Positions 8,322 through 16,800 of a stretch of 64,000 bases of DNA are shown here, in pieces. The DNA comes from Brevundimonas diminuta (GTDB taxonomy: Bacteria > Pseudomonadota > Alphaproteobacteria > Caulobacterales > Caulobacteraceae): positions 1,798,001 to 1,862,000 of the forward strand of contig NZ_CP073063.1 of the NCBI RefSeq assembly GCF_022654015.1, in the 5' to 3' direction. The translations under genes and the position numbers were made by a program. The notes under the pieces were generated by a model. It was not told where the DNA came from, did not search any database, and saw only the letters and a list, made by a program, of their open reading frames with translations. Position 1 is the stretch's first letter; the number at the start of each line of letters is the position of its first letter.

Positions 8322-8942
8322 ATGGCCGCCGATCCAGATCATCTCCGACGTGTCCAGTTGATACGCAAGGCTGTGCTTACAGCCTGCATAATCGGTGTCT
8401 GCGCTTTCGCTGCGATCACACATACGGCAAGCGACGCCGAGGGCTTTCATGAAGGGTTCGAAGCCTTCGGTCTGGCTCTCATCCTCATCTGTATCGTCGG
8501 ACGGTCCTGGTGCTCGCTTTATATCGGTGGGCGAAAGAAGGCGGAGATCGTGGACCGAGGACCTTATTCGATCAGTCGGAATCCGCTCTACGTCTTCAGC
8601 TTCATCGGCGCCTTCGGCATGGGGGCGCAGACCGGTTCCGTCCTGATGGCGTGCTTGTTCGTGATCATCGCGTTCGTCGTCTTTTATGCGACGGTGAGAC
8701 GTGAGGAGGATTGGTTGAGGGCCACCTTCGGAAACGAATACGAAGCCTATATGGTGAGGACGCCTCGCTTCTTGCCAAACTTCAGCAGGTGGCGCGACCA
8801 GGACACCCTGGAAATCCGACCGACCCTCTTCCTGACAACCCTTAGGGACGGCTTGGCCTTCCTTCTCGTGATACCTTTGTTCGAAGCCCTCGAGCATGCG
8901 CAGGACGTCGGCTGGGTCCATGCGATGTTCACGCTTCCCTAG
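8322..8942 (+). CDS. Isoprenylcysteine carboxyl methyltransferase (ICMT)-family membrane protein
   Basis: A 206-residue polytopic protein with about four to five hydrophobic segments. The motif 'DRGPYSISRNPLYV' matches the 'GPY-x-x-x-R-H/N-P-x-Y' signature of the ICMT/phospholipid-methyltransferase superfamily, followed by 'EEDWLRATFGNEYEAYMVRTPRFLP', the conserved C-terminal SAM-site region. It probably methylates a lipid or small hydrophobic substrate at the inner membrane. ATG at 8322 has GAGGG seven bases upstream. The C-terminus (after ~155) carries an extra hydrophobic stretch not typical of the shortest members. Confidence 0.82.
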   Translation: MAADPDHLRRVQLIRKAVLTACIIGVCAFAAITHTASDAEGFHEGFEAFGLALILICIVGRSWCSLYIGGRKKAEIVDRGPYSISRNPLYVFSFIGAFGMGAQTGSVLMACLFVIIAFVVFYATVRREEDWLRATFGNEYEAYMVRTPRFLPNFSRWRDQDTLEIRPTLFLTTLRDGLAFLLVIPLFEALEHAQDVGWVHAMFTLP

Positions 8943-9001
8943 GTGCGACGTAATGTCGCCGACATCTGGGTAAATCGTCCGCTGATCGATGGAGCGTAAC
9001 G

Positions 9002-9796
9002 ATGACTGATGCCGGCAAGCTCACCACGCCCAGCGACGCCCTTTCGAAGGTGCCCGCCGTCACCCTGGGCTTTTGGGTCATCAAAATCCTTGCGACCACC
9101 CTCGGTGAAACCGGCGGCGACACCGTCAGTATGACGATGAAGCTGGGATATTTGACGGGCACCGCAATCTTCGCAGCGGTCCTGATCGCGCTCGTCATTC
9201 TTCAGGTGCGCGCAAAGCGGTTTCATCCTTTCCTCTACTGGGCGACGATAATCGCTTCGACGACGGCGGGAACCACCCTGGCGGATTACGCCACTCGCTC
9301 GTTGGGGATCGGCTACACTGGCGGCTCAGCGTTGCTGCTGTCGGCGGTTCTGGCTTCGCTGTTGGCTTGGAAGCTGACGTTGGGATCCGTGTCCTCCGAT
9401 CATGTCTCGGAGCCAAAGGTCGAGCTCTTCTATTGGCTGACCATCACGCTGTCGCAGACTCTCGGCACCGCGCTTGGCGACTGGACAGCAGACACCGGCG
9501 GGTTCGGATATCTCGGCGCCGCCGTTCTTTTCGGCAGTCTCTTGGCCATTGTGGCTGCCCTGGCAGTTTGGACGCGCATCAACCGGGTTCTGTTGTTCTG
9601 GGCTGCCTTCATCCTGACGCGACCGCTCGGGGCCGTGGTGGGCGACTTCCTGGACAAACCTCTGGACCACGGGGGTCTGGCGTTCAGTCGCCCGCTCGCG
9701 TCCGGGCTTCTTGCCGTGGTCATCCTGGCCTTGATCCTGCTGCTTCCCCAAAAACCCGGCGATCGTCCCTCCTCAGGCCATCCGGCAAACCCGTGA
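9002..9796 (+). CDS. COG4705-type membrane protein with four internal repeats
   Basis: A 264-residue membrane protein. Four copies of a similar unit are visible, each an aromatic-led helix ending in a Thr/Gly/Asp turn: 'TTLGETGGD' (~33), 'TTAGTTLAD' (~87), 'QTLGTALGD' (~151) and 'RPLGAVVGD' (~210). A second hydrophobic helix follows each. This implies about eight transmembrane segments arising by duplication of a two-helix unit. The pattern matches the uncharacterised membrane-anchored COG4705 family. The conserved acidic residues in the repeats could bind a cation, but that is inference. It lies just downstream of the ICMT-like gene. Confidence 0.78.
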   Translation: MTDAGKLTTPSDALSKVPAVTLGFWVIKILATTLGETGGDTVSMTMKLGYLTGTAIFAAVLIALVILQVRAKRFHPFLYWATIIASTTAGTTLADYATRSLGIGYTGGSALLLSAVLASLLAWKLTLGSVSSDHVSEPKVELFYWLTITLSQTLGTALGDWTADTGGFGYLGAAVLFGSLLAIVAALAVWTRINRVLLFWAAFILTRPLGAVVGDFLDKPLDHGGLAFSRPLASGLLAVVILALILLLPQKPGDRPSSGHPANP

Positions 9797-9905
9797 CTTA
9801 GGGGTGGGGTCCGCAATGGGTCGATTTCAGCCCTGAGCTTTTGGTGCCGAAGACAGTCTTCTGCGGTTGGGTCGGAAAGCGGTCGTCTCCGCCGTTCGCT
9901 AGTGG
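9797..9905. repeat. Dispersed intergenic repeat, copy A
   Basis: The gap after the COG4705 gene contains a degenerate member of a repeat seen again at 10258 and 11183. GGGTCGATTTCAG is at 9818-9830, then a CCGAAGAC-like block, then GGTCGGAAAGCGG near 9870. The unit is diverged relative to copies B and C. Confidence 0.6.
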
Positions 9906-9925
9906 TGGTTGGGGGCTACTCGAGG

Positions 9926-10237
9926 TCAGGCGGCGCGATCTTCACGCCAGATCACCTGATTGCCCCAATACCGGATGAGAGGTGGCGTCCCGCTGAACCG
10001 GAGTTCGAACCAGAACTGGTCGCCCCATAACACTTCACTCCCGTTCGTCATGCCGCCGAGCACAATCGCGCCGCCATCTTCCCGGTCGGCATCCACCACG
10101 TGCCAGCGCATCGCCACGCTGCTGATGGATACGTGGATCACGCCGTCCTGCTCGCCAGTCGGCTCAAACTGGATTTCGTACCTGCCTTCCAGCCCTGTGA
10201 AGGCAAGGCTGAATGCGCCTGGAACCATCGTCCTCAT
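9926..10237 (-). CDS. Small hypothetical protein (103 aa)
   Basis: An acidic, aromatic-rich 103-residue protein (eight Trp/Tyr in the C-terminal half, such as 'WGDQFWFELRF' and 'RYWGNQVIW'). It has no signal peptide or membrane segment. It looks like a small beta-rich domain. ATG at 10237 has only a weak GGGCGA upstream, and a second ATG lies three codons in. It is flanked on both sides by copies of the dispersed repeat, so it sits in a mobile or recently shuffled patch. No function can be assigned. Confidence 0.5.
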   Translation of the reverse strand: MRTMVPGAFSLAFTGLEGRYEIQFEPTGEQDGVIHVSISSVAMRWHVVDADREDGGAIVLGGMTNGSEVLWGDQFWFELRFSGTPPLIRYWGNQVIWREDRAA

Positions 10238-10257
10238 TCGCCCAGCTTGAAGCAGCC

Positions 10258-10377
10258 CTCGAACGTCCGCAACGGGTCGATTTCAGTCCTGTCTTCGAGG
10301 CCGAAAGCGGACGTTGGCCCCCAGGCCGGAAAGCGCTCGCGGTCGATGTCAGCTAGGGGTGGTGAGCGGTCATTAGC
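10258..10377. repeat. Dispersed intergenic repeat, copy B
   Basis: The most complete copy. GGGTCGATTTCAGTCCTG is at 10274-10291, then CCGAAAGCGGACGTTGGCC (10301-10319), then CAGGCCGGAAAGCG, and it ends with CTAGGGGTGG near 10353-10362. The order and spacing match copy C at 11183-11300. Confidence 0.7.
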
Positions 10378-10410
10378 CGCCCGTTCAGACATGCGCCGCA
10401 AAATGCTGCG

Positions 10411-10620
10411 ATGATCACAAGAGACCGCGTTATCGTAGTAGCAGCCGCGCTTCCATCTGTTGTAGCGTTCGGGTTAGCAATCGCCATCACCCACGACCTG
10501 ATTATCTCTGGCATCATTGGCGGCTCGGCCTGTGTTGTGTCGGCTGCGGTTTCTCTGTCGCCGCCAGTTCAACGAGCGCGACTCAGGTTGCTGCGCCGGA
10601 AATATCCGGCTGCTGAATAG
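10411..10620 (+). CDS. Small two-helix membrane protein (69 aa)
   Basis: A 69-residue protein with two hydrophobic segments: residues ~7-27 (VIVVAAALPSVVAFGLAIAI) and ~31-50 (IISGIIGGSACVVSAAVSLS). A basic tail 'RARLRLLRRKYPAAE' would lie in the cytoplasm. There is no strong Shine-Dalgarno before the ATG. It lies between two repeat copies and could be a genuine small membrane protein or a chance frame. Confidence 0.42.
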   Translation: MITRDRVIVVAAALPSVVAFGLAIAITHDLIISGIIGGSACVVSAAVSLSPPVQRARLRLLRRKYPAAE

Positions 10621-10680
10621 GTCCACGCCCGGTCGATTAGAGTCCTAGCTTCCAGGGTTAGTTTCGCCCAATCCGGCTGA
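10621..10680. repeat. Dispersed intergenic repeat, partial copy
   Basis: GGTCGATTAGAGTCCTAGCTTC at 10631-10652 aligns with the left end of copies B and C with a few changes; the rest of the unit is missing or decayed. Confidence 0.4.
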
Positions 10681-10688
10681 TACTGAAC

Positions 10689-11120
10689 TTAAGGTGCCGG
10701 CAACGGCCTAGCCGATTGTGTAGGCTGACCCTCGAGATCTGATGGGACGAAGCTGAGGAAGATCATCACCGGGATCATCACGCCGGAAACGATCAGCAGC
10801 GCAGCCCACGCTGGTGATTGGCCAATGTCCCGCAAGCGACGAACGTTGATCACCAAGACCGCCCACATCGCACTAGCTGCAATTGCTAGAGAAACGAGTG
10901 TATCAGGCACTGAAGAACCCGGACCACCAACTTGAATCCATTTGTCTAGCGCGCGACCCATAATCGTCCAAGGCTCGTTGATGAGACGTGCTGAGGTCTC
11001 GCCAGCATCAATGCTGGCTAACCCATAGACTGCCGCTATCAGGGCCAAAGTGAAGAGCCCATAAGCCCGTCGGCCCATCCGTCCGTTCAATCCCAAGCCG
11101 TTCATGAAAATCACATCCAT
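10689..11120 (-). CDS. DUF805-family membrane protein
   Basis: A 143-residue membrane protein. The N-terminal 'LNGRMGRRAYG' and the central 'NVRRLRDIGQSPAWAAL' are the two signature motifs of DUF805 (YhaH-like) proteins, with hydrophobic helices at ~20-38, ~75-92 and ~103-123. The insert between the first two helices is longer than usual. ATG at 11120 follows GAGGGG. The family is inner-membrane and of unknown function, commonly found beside phage or accessory genes. It lies between repeat copies. Confidence 0.8.
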   Translation of the reverse strand: MDVIFMNGLGLNGRMGRRAYGLFTLALIAAVYGLASIDAGETSARLINEPWTIMGRALDKWIQVGGPGSSVPDTLVSLAIAASAMWAVLVINVRRLRDIGQSPAWAALLIVSGVMIPVMIFLSFVPSDLEGQPTQSARPLPAP

Positions 11121-11182
11121 TGCCCCCCTCGCACAACCTAGGCGACAGCCAGCTCGGCGGCAATGCGATTGGTCATTCGGAT

Positions 11183-11300
11183 GGCAGCTAAGGGTCGATT
11201 TCAGTCCTGGGCTTCACCGCCGAAAACGGGCGTTGGCCTCCGGGCCGGAAAACGGACGCGCCGAACCGCGGCTAGGGGTGGGAAGGAGACCTCACCCTTG
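11183..11300. repeat. Dispersed intergenic repeat, copy C
   Basis: GGGTCGATTTCAGTCCTG is at 11192-11209, identical over 18 bases to copy B. CCGAAAACGGGCGTTGGCC, GGGCCGGAAAACGG and a terminal CTAGGGGTGG (near 11272) follow in the same order. Confidence 0.7.
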
Positions 11301-11301
11301 C

Positions 11302-11499
11302 TTAGGGGAGGATACGGTTGATCGTTAAAGCGGCAAGACTGATGCCGGTCACCCATCCCAGTAGCCCTGACGACGGATCCGAAAGGCTGACGCCTAGAAC
11401 AAGGACCAGTGGCCCAACCATCAGGTGATAGCGCTCTTTAAAAAAAAGGCGCTTCTGGCTCGTCGTCATAGATGGGCTGAACGGCGAAATCTTCTTCAT
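11302..11499 (-). CDS. Possible small membrane protein (65 aa)
   Basis: From ATG at 11499 a 65-residue protein is encoded, with a hydrophobic stretch at ~28-62 (MVGPLVLVLGVSLSD ... GWVTGISLAALTI) and a basic N-terminal third (KKISPF, QKRLFFKERY). An upstream in-frame ATG at 11553 would lengthen it to 83 residues. The Shine-Dalgarno is poor and base composition is less GC-rich than neighbours. A small membrane protein is plausible; no family is recognised. Confidence 0.35.
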   Translation of the reverse strand: MKKISPFSPSMTTSQKRLFFKERYHLMVGPLVLVLGVSLSDPSSGLLGWVTGISLAALTINRILP

Positions 11500-11757
11500 G
11501 CTTGAATGATGGCATAGGTTTCTTGCAGCGCGCAATGACACGGGAATTGCCAAATGTCGCCTCTGGGTCGGGAACCGTCATGGGCTGTCAGCTGGAATTA
11601 CGACTTTCGATCACACTGAATGTCGTGTTTGCGGCAGCCGGCGAATGACCGCTTCTGGCGCAAAGCCGTCGCTCAGTGTGGATTGCGAAAAGTGCACTAA
11701 GCGACTTTCGAAGCGGGATCGGCCTGCATCCTTTCCCTCCGTACCAAACTGCGTAGA

Positions 11758-12807
11758 CTAAGCTACAGCCGGCATGAAAAGGATCGGGGAAGCGCTTTCG
11801 GCGCGCGCTTCCTCGAGCCATTTGCGGGGCTGGATGTTACGGCTTTCGAGAGCGGTCAGAGGGGCGGCTCGCGTGACTGCAGCCGCCTCGCGTTGCCTGA
11901 TCTTCAGAGCGATCGGACGCATTGACTGAGTAGCGGCGGCTTGAGCGAGGGCCCAGTCTAACGTGCCCGCCTGGGCGGTGGTCTTGAGCTGCACGGTTTG
12001 AGAGAGGTCGGCAAGGCCGAGGCCGCCAGTAAGTCGCTCTATGGTTCGTGCGCCATCAGAAGCGGCTTCTCGAGCGGCTACGGACTCGTCGCATGCCGCT
12101 AGCGCGGCGACGCGCAGCGCGCTTGCCAAACTGATCGCGTCGATAAAGGGATCGGCGGAAAGATAGTTCTGGGGGTTCCCACTGAGTACCCGATCCGCGC
12201 GCAGCTCAAACCGCGACTGTTGACTTAGAGCGGCGCGAGCGACGTCGTGCCAACGACGCACCGCCGCCTCGTTGCCGAGCTGCCATGCCTCGTCGAAGCT
12301 TTTCGACAGCGACTTCAACTCAGCGAAATCAACGTCAATAGCGTCCTGCTGCAGGGCGTCGATCTTGGCGCTGACCGTCTCAATCTGATCAGCAAGTCCG
12401 TGCACAGCGCGCTTCACGCCGTCGATCTTGGCCGACATCACCGCAAAGCCCGCAACTGAAACCCCGATCCCGGTCGCCCCAAGCGCCAGGTTTGCAATTC
12501 CGAGACCCTGCAAAACGCTGACCGCCTGTTCGATACGCGCGACACCGGCCCTGATGGCTTCGTTCTGTGCGACCTGAACAACCCCGAGCGCCACTTCAGC
12601 CACCATGCCAACCGGCCCTAGGGATGACGTTCCATTGAGCGCCATCGAAGCCAGCGGGGCTGCCTCTTGAAGGAAGCCGACGCCTTTGCCGGTGGCGACG
12701 TCCCTGATCACTGATCCAAAGATCCTATACGCGCCGCTGTCGACCCCTTGGATGAGATGTTCAGGAATGCTGCGTAGGAAGATCTGACCCGTCGCTGCAA
12801 CGATCAT
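11758..12807 (-). CDS. Uncharacterised membrane-hairpin protein beside Hhe-like gene
   Basis: A 349-residue protein. The N-terminal segment 'IPEHLIQGVDSGAYRIFGSVIRD' begins a region ending in 'FLQEAAPL'. I recall similar motifs in uncharacterised bacterial proteins, but no named domain. A long Gly/Ala-rich hydrophobic hairpin (~98-125, LGIANLALGATGIGVSVAGFAVM) is followed by amphipathic helices predicted to coil (~130-175, 'SAKIDGVKRAVHGLADQIETVSAKIDALQQ'). The C-terminal half is helical and Ala-rich. This architecture fits a membrane-associated or membrane-inserting effector, by inference only. It overlaps the 223-residue upstream gene by ATGA, so both are made together, and it is divergent from the helicase at 13828. 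Confidence 0.7.
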   Translation of the reverse strand: MIVAATGQIFLRSIPEHLIQGVDSGAYRIFGSVIRDVATGKGVGFLQEAAPLASMALNGTSSLGPVGMVAEVALGVVQVAQNEAIRAGVARIEQAVSVLQGLGIANLALGATGIGVSVAGFAVMSAKIDGVKRAVHGLADQIETVSAKIDALQQDAIDVDFAELKSLSKSFDEAWQLGNEAAVRRWHDVARAALSQQSRFELRADRVLSGNPQNYLSADPFIDAISLASALRVAALAACDESVAAREAASDGARTIERLTGGLGLADLSQTVQLKTTAQAGTLDWALAQAAATQSMRPIALKIRQREAAAVTRAAPLTALESRNIQPRKWLEEARAESASPILFMPAVA

Positions 12808-13475
12808 GACAGAGTCATTCGTGCGGCATACGTTGTCTCGTCGATTAGCGAGACAAGCTGGGCCAAGGGTGATTTAGGCTCTCCTGCACCGCCCATCCAA
12901 CTGTCCGCGACACGTTGCGCTGCTGCAGCTCGAAGCCGGTTTTTGAGGCCCAGCTTTTCCTGCAGCAACTCGTCCGCAGCTGAGCCGGCGCCGTCCGCCA
13001 GGGATGAGGCACGTTTAGCAAGCATCGCGGGAACGCTGAGAAGACGGCGCTTGCCTTTCTGCGTCTGGTCGATGTCGTCAGGGACATCTGTAGGCTGCTC
13101 AGCCGCAGCGAGATGAGGGGGCAGGGACGTCGTTTGCGGCAATACAAGCGTGTCGGGTCGGCGTAGCGCGTCAGCGACCTCGCTGAGGCGCTGATCGACG
13201 GATGTCAGTTCATCGGCTGCCAAATCTAGAAAATCCGGCAAGCTCTCGCCCAGCAAGGTGCTCAACAGCGCGTCCATACGCGCATTAGCGATCGCCGCAG
13301 GGTTGAAGATTGTTTCGGCCGCCGTCGCGGTCTCGATCTCCCGATCAAAGGCGGCGTGGGCGTCCATGGCCTTTTGATTAATTAGTGCGGCAGCAAAAAG
13401 AATCTGACGGTCGCGCCATTCGGCGACTGCCTGTCTCGAAATCGCTAATTCCAAAAGCACGCTCCCCGACTTCAA
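12804..13475 (-). CDS. Uncharacterised helical protein coupled to the hairpin protein
   Basis: About 223 residues, soluble, mostly helical and Ala/Leu-rich, with a Pro-rich linker at ~110-130 (LPQTTSLPPHLAAAEQPTDVP) and a basic patch 'TQKGKRRLL'. No known domain is recognised. The upstream limit is uncertain. The longest frame starts at a TTG (13475) with no Shine-Dalgarno, while a TTG at 13454 lies seven bases after GGGGAG. Its stop overlaps the next ATG (ATGA), so it is translationally coupled to the membrane-hairpin gene. The pair lies head to head with the Hhe-like gene. Confidence 0.68.
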   Translation of the reverse strand: MKSGSVLLELAISRQAVAEWRDRQILFAAALINQKAMDAHAAFDREIETATAAETIFNPAAIANARMDALLSTLLGESLPDFLDLAADELTSVDQRLSEVADALRRPDTLVLPQTTSLPPHLAAAEQPTDVPDDIDQTQKGKRRLLSVPAMLAKRASSLADGAGSAADELLQEKLGLKNRLRAAAAQRVADSWMGGAGEPKSPLAQLVSLIDETTYAARMTLS

Positions 13476-13827
13476 CGATTCGTACGCGATTCAGCGGTCG
13501 CGATCCATGCCATCATTGGTAGCGTGGCTATAGACGGCTTGCCCGGATGTTGCACTCGCCGCTTCAAAATGGGGAGGTCGGAGCATTGGCAGGTGCGTCA
13601 GTGCAGATGAAGACAAGCGCACTTATCTACGCGCCGAACCGTTCAACGGCGCAGGCAGCCTTCAGCGATTCCGCATCCTGATGACGCCTCGCCGGCTGCT
13701 GTGCAAAATCTCCCTGTGGAAGCGGTCCAACGCACCGCTAGAGGTGCGGCACATTTAGAGTTGTACGTCTTGAGTCTCTAGTCCCCTCCAGCGTACTGAC
13801 GACTACACGTTCTGCGGGAGGGGCACG
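13476..13827. other. Intergenic region between divergent units
   Basis: This 352-bp gap separates the leftward two-gene unit from the rightward helicase. It must hold both promoters, but I see no convincing -35/-10 pair, RNA gene or repeat in it. The only clear signal is the GGGAGGGG ribosome binding site at 13816-13823. Confidence 0.4.
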
Positions 13828-16800
13828 GTGGCCTACGACGATGCGATAGAGCAGCGCTTGCAGCGACTGCGCACAAAGCTGCTCGATCTCACCACAACAA
13901 ATCGAATGCTTAGCTACAGGCACCCGAGGGCTTCGTGCTTGCGTGTCGTTGATGAGTTGCCTGGCCAGTTGTTCAGCAGTCTGATCGACGGTGAGACGTT
14001 TGTGTTCGACCCCGTTCCAGAGCCGACGCTCCGTGAGCTTGAGGCTTACCACGCCCCCGACGCAAATCAGGTCCCGCGCGCGGGAGAGGGGGCGGCCCGT
14101 GCGAAGCCGGATGTCGTAGCTTGGGCGAAGCACTTGGGGATTCGCGTCAACTATGACCTCACGATCGAGACCGATGAGTTCGAACGCGAGGAGCGCCACC
14201 GCGATAGGAAAATCCAAGCCCTGGACTATCCAGACGCCCTCGACGCCCGCCTTCGCAAGGTACGCGCTGCTGGTCGTACCGCGATCGAGGAGAGCGGCGC
14301 CAACATGCTCTATCTGGCGTTCGGCTTCCTAGAGTGGAAGGATCAGAGCGCCTCGAAAGCACACCAGGCACCGCTGGTGCTCTTACCAGTCGAGCTTGAA
14401 CGTGAGGCGCGCAGAGGTGGGTACCGAACCCTCATCCGATGGACCGGCGAAGAACTTCAAACAAACCTTTCGCTGCGGGAGAAGCTCGAGGAGTTCGGAA
14501 TCGTTCTGCCCGTCCTGAAGGACGAGCAATCGCTTGAGGACTACCTCACCGATGTTTCCCGCGCGGTCCGCAGTAAGCCCGACTGGCTCATCCGGCGCTA
14601 TGTGACGCTCGGCCTATTCGAGTTTGGCAAGATCCTGCTCTACCTCGATCTGGATCCGGAACGCTGGCCAAGCTTCGCCCCGATCACAGAGCATGCTCTG
14701 GTGCGACGCGTACTATCGAGCGACGACGATGAAGCGTCCGAGAGCGGCTCCGCTGCTTTCGAGGAGACAGACAGCGCCGCCCTATTGCGAGATCTCGAGC
14801 TTGAGGTCGTCGATCGGGCTGACAGCTCTCAGTGCGAAGCGCTTCAAGTGGCGCTTGGTGGCCGTAACTTAGTGGTTCAAGGACCTCCTGGGACCGGCAA
14901 GTCGCAAACCATCACCAATCTGATCGCCGCAGCGATGGCGCGCGGAAAAACCGTACTCTTTGTGGCGGAAAAGCTCGCTGCGCTTGAGGTGGTGCGCCGT
15001 CGCCTCCGTGAGCTTGGCCTAGGCGAATTTTGTCTCGAATTGCACAGCCATAAGACGCGGAAGACGGAAGCGTTAGAAGACATTGGCGATCGCATTCTCG
15101 CCGGATCGCGACCGCGAACTGTGAAGGACTACGACACTGCGCGAGAGCGTCTTGCGCGAAGGCGCGATCAGTTGTCTGCCTATGTCACGATCATCGGTTC
15201 GCCCGCCGGCAATATGATCGGACTAACCGTCAGTGACGCCCTGATGCGCGCTGGTCAGGCTCGTCGAAAGCTTGGAGCTGAGGTTGCATCCTTCGAATCC
15301 GTGGCTGCCAAGGTGCGGAGTGCGGAAACGACCTGGGCGACGCTGGCGGACGCCAAGAGCAGGCTTGATGTCTTAAGAAAGGCGTTCGTAGAGCTCGGCT
15401 CCTCAGATGGTGCGTTCGCCCATCCCTGGGCGGGTGTCGCAGCGTCGGCCGCAATGCCCAACGACGCCGAGCGCGTGGCGCGCCTAGCTGAAGAATGGGC
15501 CGATGCAGGCGATCGCCTGTTGAAGCTCACTTCGGAGGCATCCTATCGCGCCGTGCCGGTACCTGCTTGGGAAACAGCACCATCTACACTCGAGGAACTG
15601 CGGCCGCTGCGAGAACTATGCTCCAGCGTCGAACCGATTTTAGGTCGGGCAGAGGAGCTTCTAAATCGCTCGATCTCTCGCTCTCCAGCAGGTGTAGGCG
15701 AAGTACGTGCGCTGCTGAAACTGGCGAGCGCAGCTCCGATTGAAGCGCTTGACCTTCGCAGCCCGCAGTTAGTGGCAATCGACCTCGTCGATTGGGCTGA
15801 AGAGCTTGACTTGAGAGTTAACGAGCTGAGACGGGATCATGCGCGAACCCAGAGTGTGTTCCGAGATGCGGCCTTTGAGGCTGACCCCTATGATCTGGAG
15901 GAATGGTCGGCAGCCCTAGGGCAGACCGGCCTGTTTGCGAGGTTTGGTCGTCGCTGGCGGGCGGCCAGTAAGGCTTGGAGTGCGCGTTGTCGGCCGGCTC
16001 ACCTCAAGGAATCCGCGTCGGCAAAGAGCGAGGCGTTCGCTGCCCTCCGCAACTTCTTACTTGGCAAGACGGCGCTGCTGAACGACGCGTCGGTCAACAT
16101 ACGTCTTGGGGCAAACGCAGAAGGTCTGAACACGCGCACAGAGCACTTGCTCGATCTTGCGAGATGGGCCGCAGCTGCGCGCGAACAGCTTCCCGACTGT
16201 GTTGATCAACTCGTCTCGCTTCCGACGGAGGTGCTGGGCGCTCTCACCGAGTTGGCAACCGACGACAATCTCACAGCCTTGGCTTCTTTCGGCGCTTTCG
16301 AGCCTTCGCCACAGGCGGATAGTCTGTGGGAATCGGTGCTGAAGGTTGCGGCACCTGAAGAACTTCAGCCTATTCTCCATGCCATCAGCACAGACGAGGA
16401 GTGGGGCAAGGCCGTCGTGCGCAGCCATGCTTGTGCTGAGGCTGCCATGGCGCTGTCCTCGGCTGAGGACGTCTTCGCAAAGGCGACGATGCTTGACCAC
16501 AAGCTTTGGTTCTCAGGCGACTCGCCAACTCTTGAGGGGGTCGTCAGCCGAGCGCGCTACGCGTCGCAGCATGCGGAAGGTCTGCCTGCATGGCTCGACT
16601 TCGACCGCGCAAGAGCCGCTGCCGTAGGTCAACTAGAAGAGCCGCTGGTGGATTTGGCGCTTCGAGGAAAGGTCGATTCGCAGCAACTGTTGCTGGGGCT
16701 AGACTTCGTGGTGTTCGATTCGCTCGCTCGCACGGCGTTCCGCGAGGCACCAGCCTTGCTGTCCATTTCGGGCAAATCTCTCGATGTGGTCCGTTCCGAA

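Noticed and set aside
9988..10010. GTTCGAAC-like bases considered as a left attachment copy of tRNA-Lys
   Set aside because: The match is limited to the common T-loop octamer and lies inside a reading frame; the flanking tRNA bases do not match.
11588..11821. A 77-residue minus-strand frame overlapping the hairpin-protein end
   Set aside because: It lies in repeat-like debris (ATGACCGCTTCTGGCGC) and overlaps the better-supported gene; no start signal.
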